Positions 12,455 to 24,046 of a DNA stretch of 64,000 nt are shown here, piece by piece. The notes under the pieces are model-generated. The model saw nothing but the letters and a program-made list of their open reading frames with translations. It did not search any database and had not been told where the DNA came from. The stretch is from Pyrenophora tritici-repentis (taxonomy: Eukaryota > Ascomycota > Dothideomycetes > Pleosporales > Pleosporaceae), in assembly GCF_003171515.1 (NCBI RefSeq), contig NC_089390.1, forward strand, positions 3,162,001 through 3,226,000. The letters run 5' to 3'. Both the position numbers and the translations under genes were made by a program. Positions within the stretch are counted from its first letter, which is position 1. Every line of letters starts with the position of its first letter.

Positions 12455-13310
12455 TCAATCGCTGTCGTTGCCGTCTTCGTCTTCGTCCTCCTTGTCCTCT
12501 TTTTCCTCCAGTGGATCCTCCATCAGTCGCTCCTCCTCGACCTCCTCCTCGATCTCATCGTCCTCAACTTCCTCGTCTTCCACATCCACCGTCTCGTCTC
12601 CCTCCTCCTCAGTGACGTCTCCTTCTCCCCCTTCTCCACTTTCTCTTCGCATCCTCTTTGTCGCCCTTTCCCCACCATCATCCGTGCCCTCCATAACTAC
12701 ATCTCCATTCCCCGCTGATTTCATGGGAGTCGAAAAAGCAGCCCCTGTGGTGCCACTGGTACCCTTCTTTTCCTCGCGCACCTTTTTCCTGTATGTGTTC
12801 CGCTTATCGGCTTGTATCGACGTGAACTTTGTGACTTCGGCTTCGAGGCGGGGGAGCATGAAAGCGAATTCGAGCTCGGCCATGGCTTCAAACACGTCTT
12901 TTGGCATGACTGTCTTCTTGCCGCTGGCAATGGCTTTTTCGGCCGCGCTACAGTATACTGTCAGTACCACGTTGACGGTTGTACGGGAGCAGCGCATATC
13001 AATCTATGTGCGGCAGGGAATGAAAACCTACCATGATGTAACATAGTTGACGAATACAGTTGCGCTCTTGCTCATAGCAAGAAGCGCATCTTTCTGGATT
13101 TGAGTATTTGGCGGCAGTACACCTTTGGCCAGTCGCTGTACTATCGACTTTGGGAGGTTAAGGTCCTAGACTCGTCAGCCTCGTTGAATTAGTTGGCTAT
13201 GCTATGCGCAATACCTCAACACCTAAGCTTTCATCGCGAGGCGCTGATCTGGGTGCTGCTGGGCTCTCTTCATTCGACACGGCCGATACATTGCTCTTCC
13301 TAGGCGGCAT
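12455..13310 (-). CDS. DPB4: DNA polymerase epsilon histone-fold subunit (Dpb4/POLE3-like)
   Basis: Three exons (13310-13215, 13165-13032, 12947-12455) encode 240 residues from MPPRKSN. After a short disordered N-terminus, residues ~33-115 form a CBF/NF-Y-type histone fold: DLNLPKSIVQRLAKGVLP, DALLAMSKSATVFVNYVTS, then SGKKTVMPKDVFEAMAELE. This combination is typical of Dpb4/POLE3, which pairs with a Dpb3/POLE4-type partner in the polymerase epsilon holoenzyme and in ISW2/CHRAC remodelers. The protein ends in a long acidic tail of about 60 residues, mostly Glu/Asp, as in POLE3-type proteins. The histone fold crosses both introns (50 and 84 nt), so an unspliced reading misses its first half. 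The Ser-rich frame on the opposite strand is the shadow of the acidic tail. Confidence 0.9.
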
Positions 13311-15125
13311 TGTGCGTGGTGCTGTTGTAATACGGGAATAACGAGGAGCTTTATAACTATTGGTGGGTAACACGATGACCGGCTGGAACACACCAAGGTT
13401 AGATGCGGCTGTGGTTGTGGTGCACTGCGATATGTAGATAGTTTTAGCGGGACCCTGACGCGTGAGCACGCGTTTTGGCGTCTGGGCGCGCTTTCCTGAT
13501 CGCGGTTGGGGGAGTAACTAGTTCGCCTACATCACCAAAATTGCAATGCATATCAGGATTGCATCATGTTTAACTTGCTATATTGGCTCTACTACTATCA
13601 TACCATGGTCATGCTTGAGTGTATTAAATGGTTTGCTAATTTTCACCCCAATCTTAGCGATAGCACGGGATGTACCCGGCCATAGATTTCGACGCTTCAA
13701 TTCAGGGGGCGTATTTCGACGCTCATGTATCTGCTATCACTAGAGATATCATTCCATATAGTAGTAGCAATCGAATGACGAAATTTAGAAACGCCCTTGC
13801 ACAATAAGTTCCATCACAAAGGCTGGTCAATTGACAAAGTAGATTGACCCTGTATGGTCAGAATGAAGCTGCAGATGACAAGCAATGGCTTCCAGATCGT
13901 AAAGGCAATTGTTTAGTTGAGCAGCCTAATTCGTACCTGGGATGCGTGCGGGATCGTCTGTTCCTACCTTACGCCTTATCGATACCCACGTGCCACAACA
14001 CTGAACCCTCTCACTGAGCTAGAACGACATACCGTTCTTCTTCCACACCATTGCATCCTGGGGCCTTTGAAACTTCAACTCCGATGGCCGTCAGCTACAT
14101 CCATGACTGCATCCGCGACTAGAACAGACCGCGAATAGGCAGAGCGGACAAACCAGCCGCTGAGAGTGACAGAACCAGCCCTGCTCTCCCCTCTTTCTCT
14201 GCAGTTTTGGCGAAGCGGACCGCATTCAAAGCCTTGGAACATGAGCCAAGAGCCTTCTGGGCGCATGTCATTTGACCCGAGCTGACGCCGGGGCGATGTC
14301 GTTGGCCGAGTGTGGCCTAGGGTAAACCACAGTCATTCCTCAGCGTCGATTCTAATTCTTCGACGCATTACATCTCCTTATGCGGTGGTGCAGCAAGTAC
14401 TGTTCATTCCTTCATCCCCGGTTCCAGAACTGTGGAACGAATGTGGGCTGAACTCCATGTCAGCGGCTCGACAACAGTGGTTAGCGGGAAGATCCTGGGT
14501 AACAACGTGGCTGAGTCCAGACTACTAGCCAAGGGCTCCGCGCCTTCTTGGCTACTTGCAAGCAGCTGTCAGCAGTCGGAAAAGAGTTGAAGAAATTCTT
14601 GACACAGCTGAGGTTCTCAGCCTGTGCAACGCACCGCCCGAAATTTTGTGCATGGTCATTACAGTTAGGGGTCCGGTGAAACAAGTGTCATGATCCGTCA
14701 TTATCGCTACCACGAACATCCTTTCTCTTCTAGATGACTGCATAGATCAAGTACTGCATGCGTGGACATCATGCCTTTTATTCCAGTGCTCCTTGGTGTA
14801 TCCTTGGCGACCGAATGGTGGCCGACACAACAAAGTGGGCGCAAGTCTAAAGGGATGCGACATATAGTCCAAGAGTCTTTATCTGTAGTCAGCCTCCAGA
14901 TCCAGACGGATACATCCTCCACCTTCCGTTAAGACTACCTCGATAGCATGCCTAGCAAATCCAACATTGCTTGGCATACCTCCCACCCCGGCAAACCTTA
15001 TCCTAGCCCGTACTACACAGATAACTGTGTGCCTGGCACTTTGTGAGCCATCACAGTTCTACCGTTTACTCTTAAACCTTGCCAGGTCCTGAATCTTTAG
15101 TGGGATCTCTCAAATTACGTTCAAA
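13311..15125. other. 1.8 kb divergent intergenic region
   Basis: This lies between the start of the minus-strand DPB4-like gene and the start of the arrestin gene. It must contain both promoters. No gene, RNA or repeat could be supported. Confidence 0.45.
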
Positions 15126-16478
15126 ATGACTGCACCAGCATTGAGGGTTATCGTGGATGGTGATAGCAACAAGGTGTACAAGAGAGGGGATCAGGTTACT
15201 GGAAGAATCACATTGATACTGGAAAAGCAAGAAGACATTGAGTCACTCAAAGTGGTCTTTGCGGGTAGTTGCATGACAAGGACATCCAGGCCTTTGCATG
15301 CCAATGGCCACATCGGATCTGCGTCACCGAGGCGCGAGTACGAAGAAAAGATACGACTCTTCAGACACGAAAAGGATCTGGTTAAATGCTGTGCTCTGAA
15401 ACCTAAGAAGTACTCATGGACCTTTGGATTTGTGTTTCCCAAAAACACTGAACCACGATACAAAGGGACAGGCCATGGTAGCAACTATCTGAAGGAGCCA
15501 CATCCACTACCACCGAGTTTCCAATTAAAGACGAGCTTTCCAGGTGGTACGGCTCAGATATCATACTTTGTCCAAGCGAAGCTCGTTCTCAGTGCGTCCA
15601 GGGAAGTTAGAAGATGTAAACAGATGTTGCGACACCTACCGATCCCACCAACGGAACTACAACAGCAGGCCAAAGTCACGGCCTCTGTGCTCTATGGACA
15701 AGCGTGGAAGCCGATACGAGAAAAAGAAAAGTCCCGGGTCAAAAAGGTACTGTCGGGTGTTTCCATGAACTCGACTCCTCGCATCACGCCAACTTTGTTT
15801 CACCCACAACAAGTCGCACCGGGACAGCACATACCGTTATCACTCAGTCTACTCAACGCACGCGATCCTGCCAACCATGCGGAACGGCAATGTACAATCG
15901 ACTCCTTGACAGTAACTATTTCAACATACTCGACCACCAGGTGCGGCAGCAACTTATCGGACCCCCAAGACATCGTTTCCAAGCACGTTACTTGTATATC
16001 GCGAAAAGACATGAAAAAAGCGATCCCTTTCAACCGTAAAACGACACTGACATCGGATTTCCGCCTCATTGACAACATGGAGTGTGTGCCTACGTTCAAG
16101 ACGTACACCGTTACCAGGCGCTATGAACTGGGCGTCGCAATCGGTATCAAATACAACGATCAGAACTTTACTATTCATTCAAGTATACCACTGGAGATCC
16201 TACCCCGCTTGTCAAGCGATCTACTGCCGCCACTGCCACTGGATAGAGAGGACGTGGAGTCTCTACCGCAGTACACGCCACGAGAGCCGTCCCGGGAATT
16301 TGCGCCAGATTACGAACAGATATGTGCATTGTCACGGTCATCTTCAAGTGCGAATTCCTTATCACAGCTGGCTTCGGGGGGCTCTAGTTTGTTTTCTGCT
16401 GGTTCGGCACCTAGTACCGCGCCGTCAACGCCTATGAGGGAGATTGAAGCACCAGTGTATGAGAGGGTTGCTGTGTGA
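15126..16478 (+). CDS. Arrestin-like (alpha-arrestin/ART family) protein
   Basis: A single exon encodes 450 residues. The N-terminal arrestin fold begins at ALRVIVDGDSNKVYKRGDQV and contains the usual beta-strand turns (GRITLILEKQEDIESLKVVF; KYSWTFGFVFPKN; ISYFVQAKLVLS). An arrestin-C-like half starts near residue 215 (PTLFHPQQVAPGQHIPLSLSL) and ends near residue 360 (FTIHSSIPLEILP). Fungal alpha-arrestins bring HECT ubiquitin ligases of the Rsp5 family to plasma-membrane transporters. Such adaptors use PPxY or LPxY motifs; here I see one LPQY near residue 378 and no PPxY. The last ~60 residues are Ser-rich and probably disordered. The match to the arrestin fold is clear; cargo and ligase binding are inferred. 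Confidence 0.85.
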   Translation: MTAPALRVIVDGDSNKVYKRGDQVTGRITLILEKQEDIESLKVVFAGSCMTRTSRPLHANGHIGSASPRREYEEKIRLFRHEKDLVKCCALKPKKYSWTFGFVFPKNTEPRYKGTGHGSNYLKEPHPLPPSFQLKTSFPGGTAQISYFVQAKLVLSASREVRRCKQMLRHLPIPPTELQQQAKVTASVLYGQAWKPIREKEKSRVKKVLSGVSMNSTPRITPTLFHPQQVAPGQHIPLSLSLLNARDPANHAERQCTIDSLTVTISTYSTTRCGSNLSDPQDIVSKHVTCISRKDMKKAIPFNRKTTLTSDFRLIDNMECVPTFKTYTVTRRYELGVAIGIKYNDQNFTIHSSIPLEILPRLSSDLLPPLPLDREDVESLPQYTPREPSREFAPDYEQICALSRSSSSANSLSQLASGGSSLFSAGSAPSTAPSTPMREIEAPVYERVAV

Positions 16479-16797
16479 GTTTGCGTTGAATGGTGATGTA
16501 AGCAAGACAAATAGACAACGCTATGACTTTACACTGATTGAACGTATTTATTGCACATGCACTTTTGTTGCAATTTTAGGCAGTCACTATAAGTTGAGCA
16601 GACTATAAACGTAACCCTCAACCGAGTGTGTAACACATACTGTTACTTTTGCATAGAGACAAAGCGATACATCCAAGGCCCGGTACCCATATGCAATGTT
16701 GTCCGATATACAACCGCTCTATTCCCACAATGATCTATAGACCCATACACCTTTTTATCCTTCTCAGTAGACCCATACATGCAAAGAAAGCCCCATT
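16479..16797. other. Convergent 3' region
   Basis: An AT-rich spacer between the arrestin stop and the GH17 stop; nothing further is visible. Confidence 0.5.
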
Positions 16798-17898
16798 TTA
16801 GCACTTGAGCGAGAACTTGGCCTTACGGTCAGCGGTCATAGCACCCCAAGCAGTCTCATCAGCAGCCTTTCCGTTGTCACCGATGGAAGCAGGCTTCCAT
16901 GGCTCATCGAAAGCCTCAAAGTAGAAGCCGTTGAAGCCGTAATCGAGCAGGGAGCAGAAGCCATGCTGGTAGAAGTTCTTTGCGTTGTCGAGACCACCTT
17001 GAGCAGCCTCATAGTCGGTGCCTACAGCGGTGGGCCAACCGGTCTCGCCGTTCCTGAGGAGAAAGATTAGAATGTGCATGAAGTGAATGAGGACAAGGGG
17101 ACATACCAAACTTCAGGGCCCTTGCCAGCTCCACCAGCAACCTTCTCAATGTGGGTAATGGCCTGGTACATGTCGTCAAGGTAAACCTTGGTAGCTGAAA
17201 ACAAAAGTTAGTACTACTGTCTATACGCATCCGATAGTCATGATTGAAACATACCATCGGAACCAGCAGCAGCACCCTGCCAAAAGGCAAAAGCGTTGAC
17301 CATGATGATGTCTGCAACAGCAATGACGGCATCACCTGTTCCATCCTTGAACTTGTTCCACGAGTCTGCAGTGCCACACTTGATGTTGTTACCAAGCGTA
17401 GACTTGACAGTCTTAATCTTGTTGGCGAGCTCGGGGCCAGTGAAGTTGCCGCGGTACAGAGTTTCGGAACCGACGGTAACGGCGTAGATGGTGTCGGCAT
17501 ATTGGTCGGCAACGTCCTTGATGGCCTTGAGGTCCTTGTTGAATGAGTCTTCGACATCGGGCCTGGGAGAGGGATCTTGTTAGCATGCCAAGCCCATGGG
17601 GTGGTGGCGGCACAGGGGAGGAAGAAGCATACCAGATACCGAGGACGACCTTGAAGCCGCTCTGCTTGGCTGCTGGGAGGATAAGGCTGGCCATGCCGCA
17701 GTCGGAGGCTGCGTAGCCACGGACGAGTGTAGAGCCAGAGGATGCCTTGATGGCCTGGAAGTCATCCATGTAGTCCTGTTGTGTCTTGCAAGCTCCGTTG
17801 CCCATCTTCGTTCCAAGAGCAAAGCCCATGGTACCCCTTGCTGCGGACACAACGGCAGGCGTGGCCGCTAGGGCAGCTGCAACGGCAGAGAAGCGCAT
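16798..17898 (-). CDS. Secreted GH17 beta-1,3-glucanase/glucanosyltransferase (Bgl2/Scw-like)
   Basis: Four exons (17898-17633, 17562-17255, 17194-17107, 17053-16798) encode 305 residues. A signal peptide (MRFSAVAAALAATPAVVSAA) precedes the mature start. The (beta/alpha)8 barrel of glycoside hydrolase family 17 is shown by YAVTVGSETLYRG, where Glu122 is the expected acid/base, and WNGETGWP, where Glu224 is the expected nucleophile, plus FEAFDEPWKP near the end. The second signature is split by the last intron (V-W / N-G-E-T), which confirms the splice. Length and layout match Bgl2/Scw4-type cell-wall enzymes that cut and transfer beta-1,3-glucan. There is no GPI-anchor tail, so it is probably soluble or wall-bound. 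The role in wall remodelling is from the family. Confidence 0.93.
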
Positions 17899-18375
17899 CT
17901 TGGATTATGGTAATGCTGATAGGTGTACGATGGTGGGGATGGATGATTATCAATTCCAGTACGGATTCGCGGTAAGCGTCAAAAAGGCCGATATATGTGT
18001 CAAAGAGTGACAATACCAATTACAAAGAACGAGTGTGAGTTAATGAGAGAAAGAATGACTGTGACGTAGAGTCGCGGAAGTGGAGGAAAAGAAAGAGGTT
18101 TGGCCTGGTTGCTTGAAGAAGGATGATCAAGGGGGGCGCGAGTGCGCTAAATCGGCGTGGGCTTGTTTTAGAAACATGACCAGGTACGCCAATTAGCCTC
18201 GCGGCGCCACATGGTCGAGCTGCCGGGAATTGTGGGGCGGTGGAGTTATGCGTACAGGCGTCGAGAACATGGAGGTGTTGTGTGGTTCAAAGAACAGGTG
18301 CAGCTTTGCAGACACGGCGGTTGGCGGATTCTAATGTGTTTCATATAGAGTTGTATTCTAAAAGCATCGCTTAGC
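17899..18375. other. GH17 upstream region
   Basis: Promoter side of the GH17 gene and 3' side of the GH47 gene (both minus strand). No specific element could be called. Confidence 0.4.
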
Positions 18376-20157
18376 TCATCTCTTGGAAAGTCGGAAAGGA
18401 TGCGCCTCTGTATTTAAGACAAAGTCATCCAAGCTAATCAACCCTGTATCTGCAAAGCATAGATAGAAATACTTCAATGTCTCCGCCATCCAAAAACTCT
18501 CCATGTAATCCTCCTTTTTCGATCCAACGACAGTGACGTCCATGATGGCGGCATTCGCATATTCGGTATCAGTCGCTTTGGCAACTGCATCAAACATTTC
18601 CCATGCCGTTTCACGCCAGACGGGGTCGCCTGTGATGCGCCAGAGTATAAAGACGGATTCTATTGCTTCGGGCCGTAAGATGTACCGAGGATCTTTAGCA
18701 GTGGTGAAGCCTTTGGGTAAGTGGGCTTTGTATTGTGCCCGTTTTGCTGCTTCAGCAGCATACCGCTCCTCGCTCCAAACACAGGATTTGCGGTGGTCTG
18801 GGCCAGGGCAAAGTACCATGTTGTACCTCTCTGGCATAATGCCTGATGGGAAGGCCTTGTAATCATAAGCACACCCACGGGCTAACCTCGCTCCAGTAGT
18901 GAGATATTCATCGTTACTGAACAGGCGTCCACCGAGAGCAAAAAGACCGCCGATGAAGCATGACAAGTGCTCGCTTTCAGGGTCAAGGCTAGGCCCGTCT
19001 TCGTGTACATCGACGTTTCCCGAGATCAATATGTCTTCGTTTCCTGGTATCATAGGTGCAAAGAACAGGTTCTTCATCGCTGTATCCATGAAGGCCCGGG
19101 ACATGGCCTCGTACTTGCTCGAGCTGTCGTCCGCTGACCCAAGCAAGGCATGCGCCTTGGGTAGGTACTCATAAAGGGAATCTGCGTTTCCTCCGATCGT
19201 GAATTGGAACCCCGAAACAACATCCTTATTGCGCATGGAAACGTACATGGGCCACATGCCAGGTAGCTTGGTTGCGTTTTGGTTTTCGTGGAACACATCC
19301 ATGAGACGTGATACTGCGGCATAATACTTGTCATCTCCCGTGATCTGACTTAGTCTGCTGAACTCTAATGTAATCGTACCAGGACTTGCGCTGACTACCT
19401 GCATTTCAACCTGCAAGCCGGCGCCCTTCTTCGCGCCTTCAAAGTCGATAAAGTCGACTGGCATGCCGTTCTCTGTGTTGAAAGCGCCATACAGCAAATC
19501 GCCTACCTCGACTGCCTTCGCCTTTAGGACCTCGTGGCCGCTTAGGTCGTACGCTGCAAGGAGCCCGCCTAGGTATCGTATGCACGTCTCAAAGGTGTTG
19601 ACCCTTCCTGTTGTAGACATACCGAAGTCGATGGTCCCTACAGCCTCGACAGCTTCGTAAAATTCGTCCCGCATGCCCATTATCCACAATGTGTCCAGAC
19701 TGTCAACTAGCGTTGCAGCCCAGCCGGAAAACTGATCAACGTACCCTCCACTGATGGGTTTCAATGCATCCTTCATCCATGCCTTGCTCTTATAGCTAGC
19801 CCAGCTCTTCGCAAACACCTTCTTCACCCCGAGCCGTCTCGCCTCTTGTAGTTCGTGTACGCTTTTCGAGTCGGCTTCAAATGCATGCTGTATGCGAGGA
19901 CGTTTTCCGAAGGCGGCGGGTAGTTTCGGTGTAAGCTTGGGTGGATACTTGAAGTTCACAGAACTCCAGTCGAAGCTACTCGGAGTTGCGAGGATACGTG
20001 GGATAGAGGATCGGTCGTTCATGTAGCGTGCCAATGCAGCAGTCGAACCATCGCTGTCTCCATGTCGGAATGCAACTAGATGGTGTTGGGGTAGGAAGAG
20101 ATATATACAGACAAGAAAGACACAGATGGCAACGTGTCGATTGCGTATACGCGGCAT
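18376..20157 (-). CDS. Class I alpha-1,2-mannosidase (GH47), Golgi/ER type II membrane protein
   Basis: A single exon encodes 593 residues if translation starts at MPRIRNRHVAI (20157). That start gives a short basic cytoplasmic tail and one membrane anchor (residues ~8-22, VAICVFLVCIYLFL), the normal topology of N-glycan mannosidases. The frame stays open to an ATG at 20403, which would add 82 residues and bury the anchor; I consider that less likely. GH47 marks are VDSLDTLWIMGM, TFETCIRYLGGLLAAY, LSCFIGGLFALGGR, MPERYN, LRPEAIESVFILWR (catalytic Glu region) and the terminal LNTEAHP with the calcium-binding Thr. The two Cys expected to form the family disulphide are in LSCF and in the VLCPGPDHRKSC segment. 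It trims Man9 to shorter N-glycans. Confidence 0.92.
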   Translation of the reverse strand: MPRIRNRHVAICVFLVCIYLFLPQHHLVAFRHGDSDGSTAALARYMNDRSSIPRILATPSSFDWSSVNFKYPPKLTPKLPAAFGKRPRIQHAFEADSKSVHELQEARRLGVKKVFAKSWASYKSKAWMKDALKPISGGYVDQFSGWAATLVDSLDTLWIMGMRDEFYEAVEAVGTIDFGMSTTGRVNTFETCIRYLGGLLAAYDLSGHEVLKAKAVEVGDLLYGAFNTENGMPVDFIDFEGAKKGAGLQVEMQVVSASPGTITLEFSRLSQITGDDKYYAAVSRLMDVFHENQNATKLPGMWPMYVSMRNKDVVSGFQFTIGGNADSLYEYLPKAHALLGSADDSSSKYEAMSRAFMDTAMKNLFFAPMIPGNEDILISGNVDVHEDGPSLDPESEHLSCFIGGLFALGGRLFSNDEYLTTGARLARGCAYDYKAFPSGIMPERYNMVLCPGPDHRKSCVWSEERYAAEAAKRAQYKAHLPKGFTTAKDPRYILRPEAIESVFILWRITGDPVWRETAWEMFDAVAKATDTEYANAAIMDVTVVGSKKEDYMESFWMAETLKYFYLCFADTGLISLDDFVLNTEAHPFRLSKR

Positions 20158-20551
20158 TGCTAATGGATGCTCACATACAACGGTAAGATGGGTCAAGAAT
20201 GCAAAAGCGCCGCATCGCAAGATGCAAAAAGCAAGGGACAAGAAAGTAAGGACCGACGGGCGTGCATGTTGCTTACAGTAACGTATGCGGTAGTGTTTGA
20301 ACTGACGCGTTGCAGCGCGGACTTTCCGAAACAAATCGCCGATGTTTATCCATCGAGAAGCTAAATCGAGCAACCGACGCTGGGGAATGTTGACCGAGAA
20401 CATCGAGTTGGAATGTGGTAGATGACATCAAAGTAAATTTTACTAAAATCTATACGTGAGGGGTATACAATGCTAATGCTATGCGTGAAATCATCCAGTC
20501 CGTAGACGACGAGAGTACACTTTTAAGAAAAAAGAACCACCCCCATTTCTA
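20158..20551. other. Spacer upstream of GH47 gene
   Basis: Promoter or possible 5' extension of the GH47 gene; the frame remains open to 20403. The MFS gene ends at 20552 in the same direction. Confidence 0.4.
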
Positions 20552-22529
20552 CTAATGATTGCCTCCTCGAATGGAACTCGCCCGGCTGTTCGCTGCAGGC
20601 CTCGCCACGAAGCTTTCTCTTGTCGCAACGCGGTTGATCTCATAAGGATTATCGTAGAACTCCGTCGCGCGTGTCGACTTTCTACTCCTATTGGAGCGTC
20701 CAGTCTGAATCTTCTTCAAGCCCTCTCCTTCAGTCTCCTTTTCGGCCTTCATTTCTTCAAAAGTGGCTGTAGACTCCTCCACATGAGCTTCCTCCTCGAC
20801 CTCTTCCTGGGGAGTCAGAGTGTCGGAACGCGAAATGCGGTCTGACGTAGAGCTGGAACCACCAGCCTCTTGTCTTGCGGCTTGTTGGTTACGAATTCGG
20901 TTCATGAATGCCTCGGACTCTGCAGCATACTTGCACTTCTCGCGTATGCCTTTACCATACTTGTAGAACAAGAAGGGGAGCGGAAGACATGCAACAGCGA
21001 GGAAGGCGGGTACCGAAGAAGCCCAGTGGATACCGAGCCCCTTGTACATCTGGCTTGTGAAAAGCGGGAAAGCCGCACCGAATACTGATCGAATGATGCC
21101 ATTGCCCGCCAACACCGATGCGGCGAAGATGGTGTATGAGTCGATGAGGTAATTCATAATGGACAAGAAAATGAGCACCATGCCGAAACCAAATGGGATG
21201 GCAGCAACAACGCTAACCGCCCAATGCACAGAGGGGCCATTCGTCCAGGCAAACCAAAAGAGTCCGATGGGAAGTGCGATACCTCCGATAATGCACATGG
21301 GAAGACGTGCCTCGGGAGCCGCAAACCCAGTACCGGATGATTGGACCTTCTTCATGTATTGCTTGTTGTCGACGAATATGACGTAGGCGATGGCGAGTAT
21401 GACTCCGATGGCGACAGAAACAAAAGGCAGACCGCCGACGCCCTCGTTCCAGCCACGGCCTTGGCGGTATACGATTGGGAAAGCACCGAAGAGCATGTAC
21501 AGAATACCATAGATTATGGCATGGTATAGTGAGAGCAGTAGGACGATAGGCTCGCAGAAGAGGAGGATCCATGGTCGCTTGAGGCCAGTCGCGAAAGCCT
21601 CTCCAAGCGAGACTTTGCCTTGGTCGATATCGGTGCGGGAACGGTAGACCTTGCCGGACAGCTTGGACAGCTTCTCTGCGCGCTTCCTAAGTAGGACTGG
21701 AGGGTAGGTCTCGGGAACGAGGCATACAGTAATGACAAGGAGAACTCCAGCCCAGATGGCCATCAGTCCATTCACCCATCGCCATCCCTCAGTCATGCCA
21801 AGGAAGCCACCAATGATGGGACCTAGAACAGGACCCATGAAAGGCGCAGCAGAGAAGATTGACATGGCCAACCCACGCTCGTTTGCGGTAAACAAGTCAG
21901 CAATGACACCTCCAGCATTGGTAAGAGGACTCGATCCGAATGCGGCGGCGAAGAAACGGAGAATGAGTAAGGCCTGGATGTTTGGAGCACCCGCGACGCC
22001 GGCGTTGAAGGCCATGAAAGCTGTATATGTTACGACGAAGATTAACTGGCGACCGTATAACTCGGAAAAGGGAGCCCACAGGAGAGGACCGAGAGCGAAG
22101 CCCAAGACGAAGAGCGATAGACCGAGTGTAACGATTTCCTGGCTGACGCCGAATTCTCGCATGATTTGTTGGACACCTATCAAATGTCAGTATCCAATGC
22201 TATGATAATTGATGCATGTAGAACATACCCCCAGAGAATGCAGACGAGCAAAAGGATACGACGAGCACTGAGTTGGCGACAGCGAGCGCCATGATCCACT
22301 TCTTCATCTTGGAGAAGGTCATGGGGTTCCTCGGATCATTCTCTATCCACTCGACGACGTATGGATCCTCCTCTGTACCCTCGCCCTCGTATTCGTATTC
22401 AATAATCTCCTTGGTGACGACACCCTGATCCAAGATCATGTTCCAATGTGAAATGGTTTCTCTTCCAGATTCGATGTCGACATTTCCGCTAGGCGCTGAC
22501 GTTGCGCCGGCACTCCGGTCTTTCTCCAT
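20552..22529 (-). CDS. DHA1-family MFS drug/polyamine-type transporter
   Basis: Two exons (22529-22229 and 22176-20552) encode 641 residues. The 52-nt intron interrupts the first membrane segment (SSAFSG / GVQQIMREFG). A cytosolic N-terminus of ~80 residues contains VVEWIENDPRNPMTFSKMKKW, a common start of fungal DHA1 carriers. It is followed by about 12 membrane segments. The loop GPLLWAPFSELYGRQ between TM2 and TM3 is the fungal form of MFS motif A, and ITLGLSLFVLG-type TM2 and VFGAAFPLFTSQMYKGLG near TM11 are typical of the TPO/FLU1/CYHR group. The C-terminal ~110 residues are a charged, Ser/Glu-rich cytosolic tail, longer than usual. It is probably a plasma-membrane H+ antiporter; the substrate cannot be told from sequence. 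Confidence 0.92.
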
Positions 22530-24046
22530 GATTGTGTGTTGATCGTATCGATGCGCTGACGTGCGAGCCGGATGTTGCTATGTCTTGGGTCAAAATAAGG
22601 GCCGAAGCGTAGCAACGTTCAGATCAAATGGATGGAGGTGAATATTAAAAAGGAATACAAGGAAGAAGACGAAACAATTACGCAGGGAGTTGCTGGGGAC
22701 ACAGGAAAGCGCCGCGGGACAGGCGACATATAAACAAGTCCAGAACGCAGCGCACAAAGCCAGTCATGCGCAGCATCAATCCACTTTGAGCAATTCCTCC
22801 TCCCGTGGACAAAATGGAGCGGAACAACAGACCCAACGGCCTGGGTGCCCTTGCCATGGCTATTCCCGACTCGCAAAGCGCCCGTTGCTGGAACGTGCGA
22901 TCCGCGAGGCGAAAGTAATGATGAAAAATCCAAGATGCAGATGCTCTGCTCGGCCGAATAAGCCCCAAGCTAGGCTCGTCTCGTCGTCACTAGTCGCGTC
23001 TAGGAATGCACCTTTGACAAGCCTTTCACCCCAAGCCAATTAGTAGTCGTCGTGTAAGCCTCCAGCCTCCAGCCTCCAGCCTCGGGAGAGGCAGGGATGG
23101 GAGGATGATGGAAGGGGCGCCGATAAGCATCTGCATCCGCCTGTATGTAGATCGTTAACTGTACATACATCAGCGTCATGGGCGCAATCTCTGTGTAAAT
23201 TTAGCGTGTGTCGCAACTTTTCACCGAGATGCCGAGGCTGCATGGGCGAATCAATGACCAAAGTCTAGTCTCCGCTGTTCCTCGTGGACTTAAGAGCGGA
23301 GGGTGCTGCTTCATAACGGAGTATCGGTGTCGGATCTTTGCAGAACTCTCATTCTGAGGCGCCTTTGTGTCATCCCGAGGCTAAGCACACGTGCGAGGCT
23401 GCTCGACCGATAACTGTCTGTATACGCATTCTATGGCCTTCTGTACACGACATCATCGACTACTGCACCCTGCGCGTCTACAGTCGGTGATCTTGCAGTC
23501 TCGACCCCGCACAACATCAGTATACGATCAGACATGTATGCGGGCATGGTTAGTTTTGTAAAGAGTTTGCCATTACGTCTGTGTAACCTGACCAACATGC
23601 TGCACCATGTCTGGCTAGTTCAGTAAAACACCCCACCGGCACTAACAAGTCTCACACACTCCGTTTCCTAATTCGAGAACAACTTCACCAGAATGGCATC
23701 TCTGGTAAGCCACCATGTGGACCGGTGTAGCCTGAAAAGGCGGGTCCCGCCACGATTCATGAGCATTCTAGAAGGATGCTCCGAGCCGCGTGGTGGAAAT
23801 TGGTAAACTCTCAACGTTTTTCACTCTTTCTATGTTACCGAGGTACAGTATGAACTCCCAGAGGTGGGCTTGTTCTGCTTCTTCTCACACCACCCCATCT
23901 TAGTGCAAAGGCTGAATAATTTGCACGAGCTTCTCATTTTCATTCTACCGTGGTCTTATTCAAATGCCTGTGTGAATGCGTGCTTTGTGGCCAACCTTTG
24001 TGCCATCAATACATTCTGCTTAGATGGTGGTCCATAGAGTATCATC
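22530..24046. other. 1.5 kb intergenic region
   Basis: This is the upstream region of the MFS gene and downstream region of the P5C dehydrogenase gene. It holds one short 7-bp tandem repeat (23059-23082); no gene could be supported. Confidence 0.5.
23059..23082. repeat. 7-bp tandem repeat (CCTCCAG)
   Basis: Three full CCTCCAG units plus a partial fourth. Confidence 0.9.

Noticed and set aside
12369..13046. Ser-rich 225-codon open frame on the + strand
   Set aside because: It is the antisense shadow of the Glu/Asp-rich tail of the DPB4-like protein.
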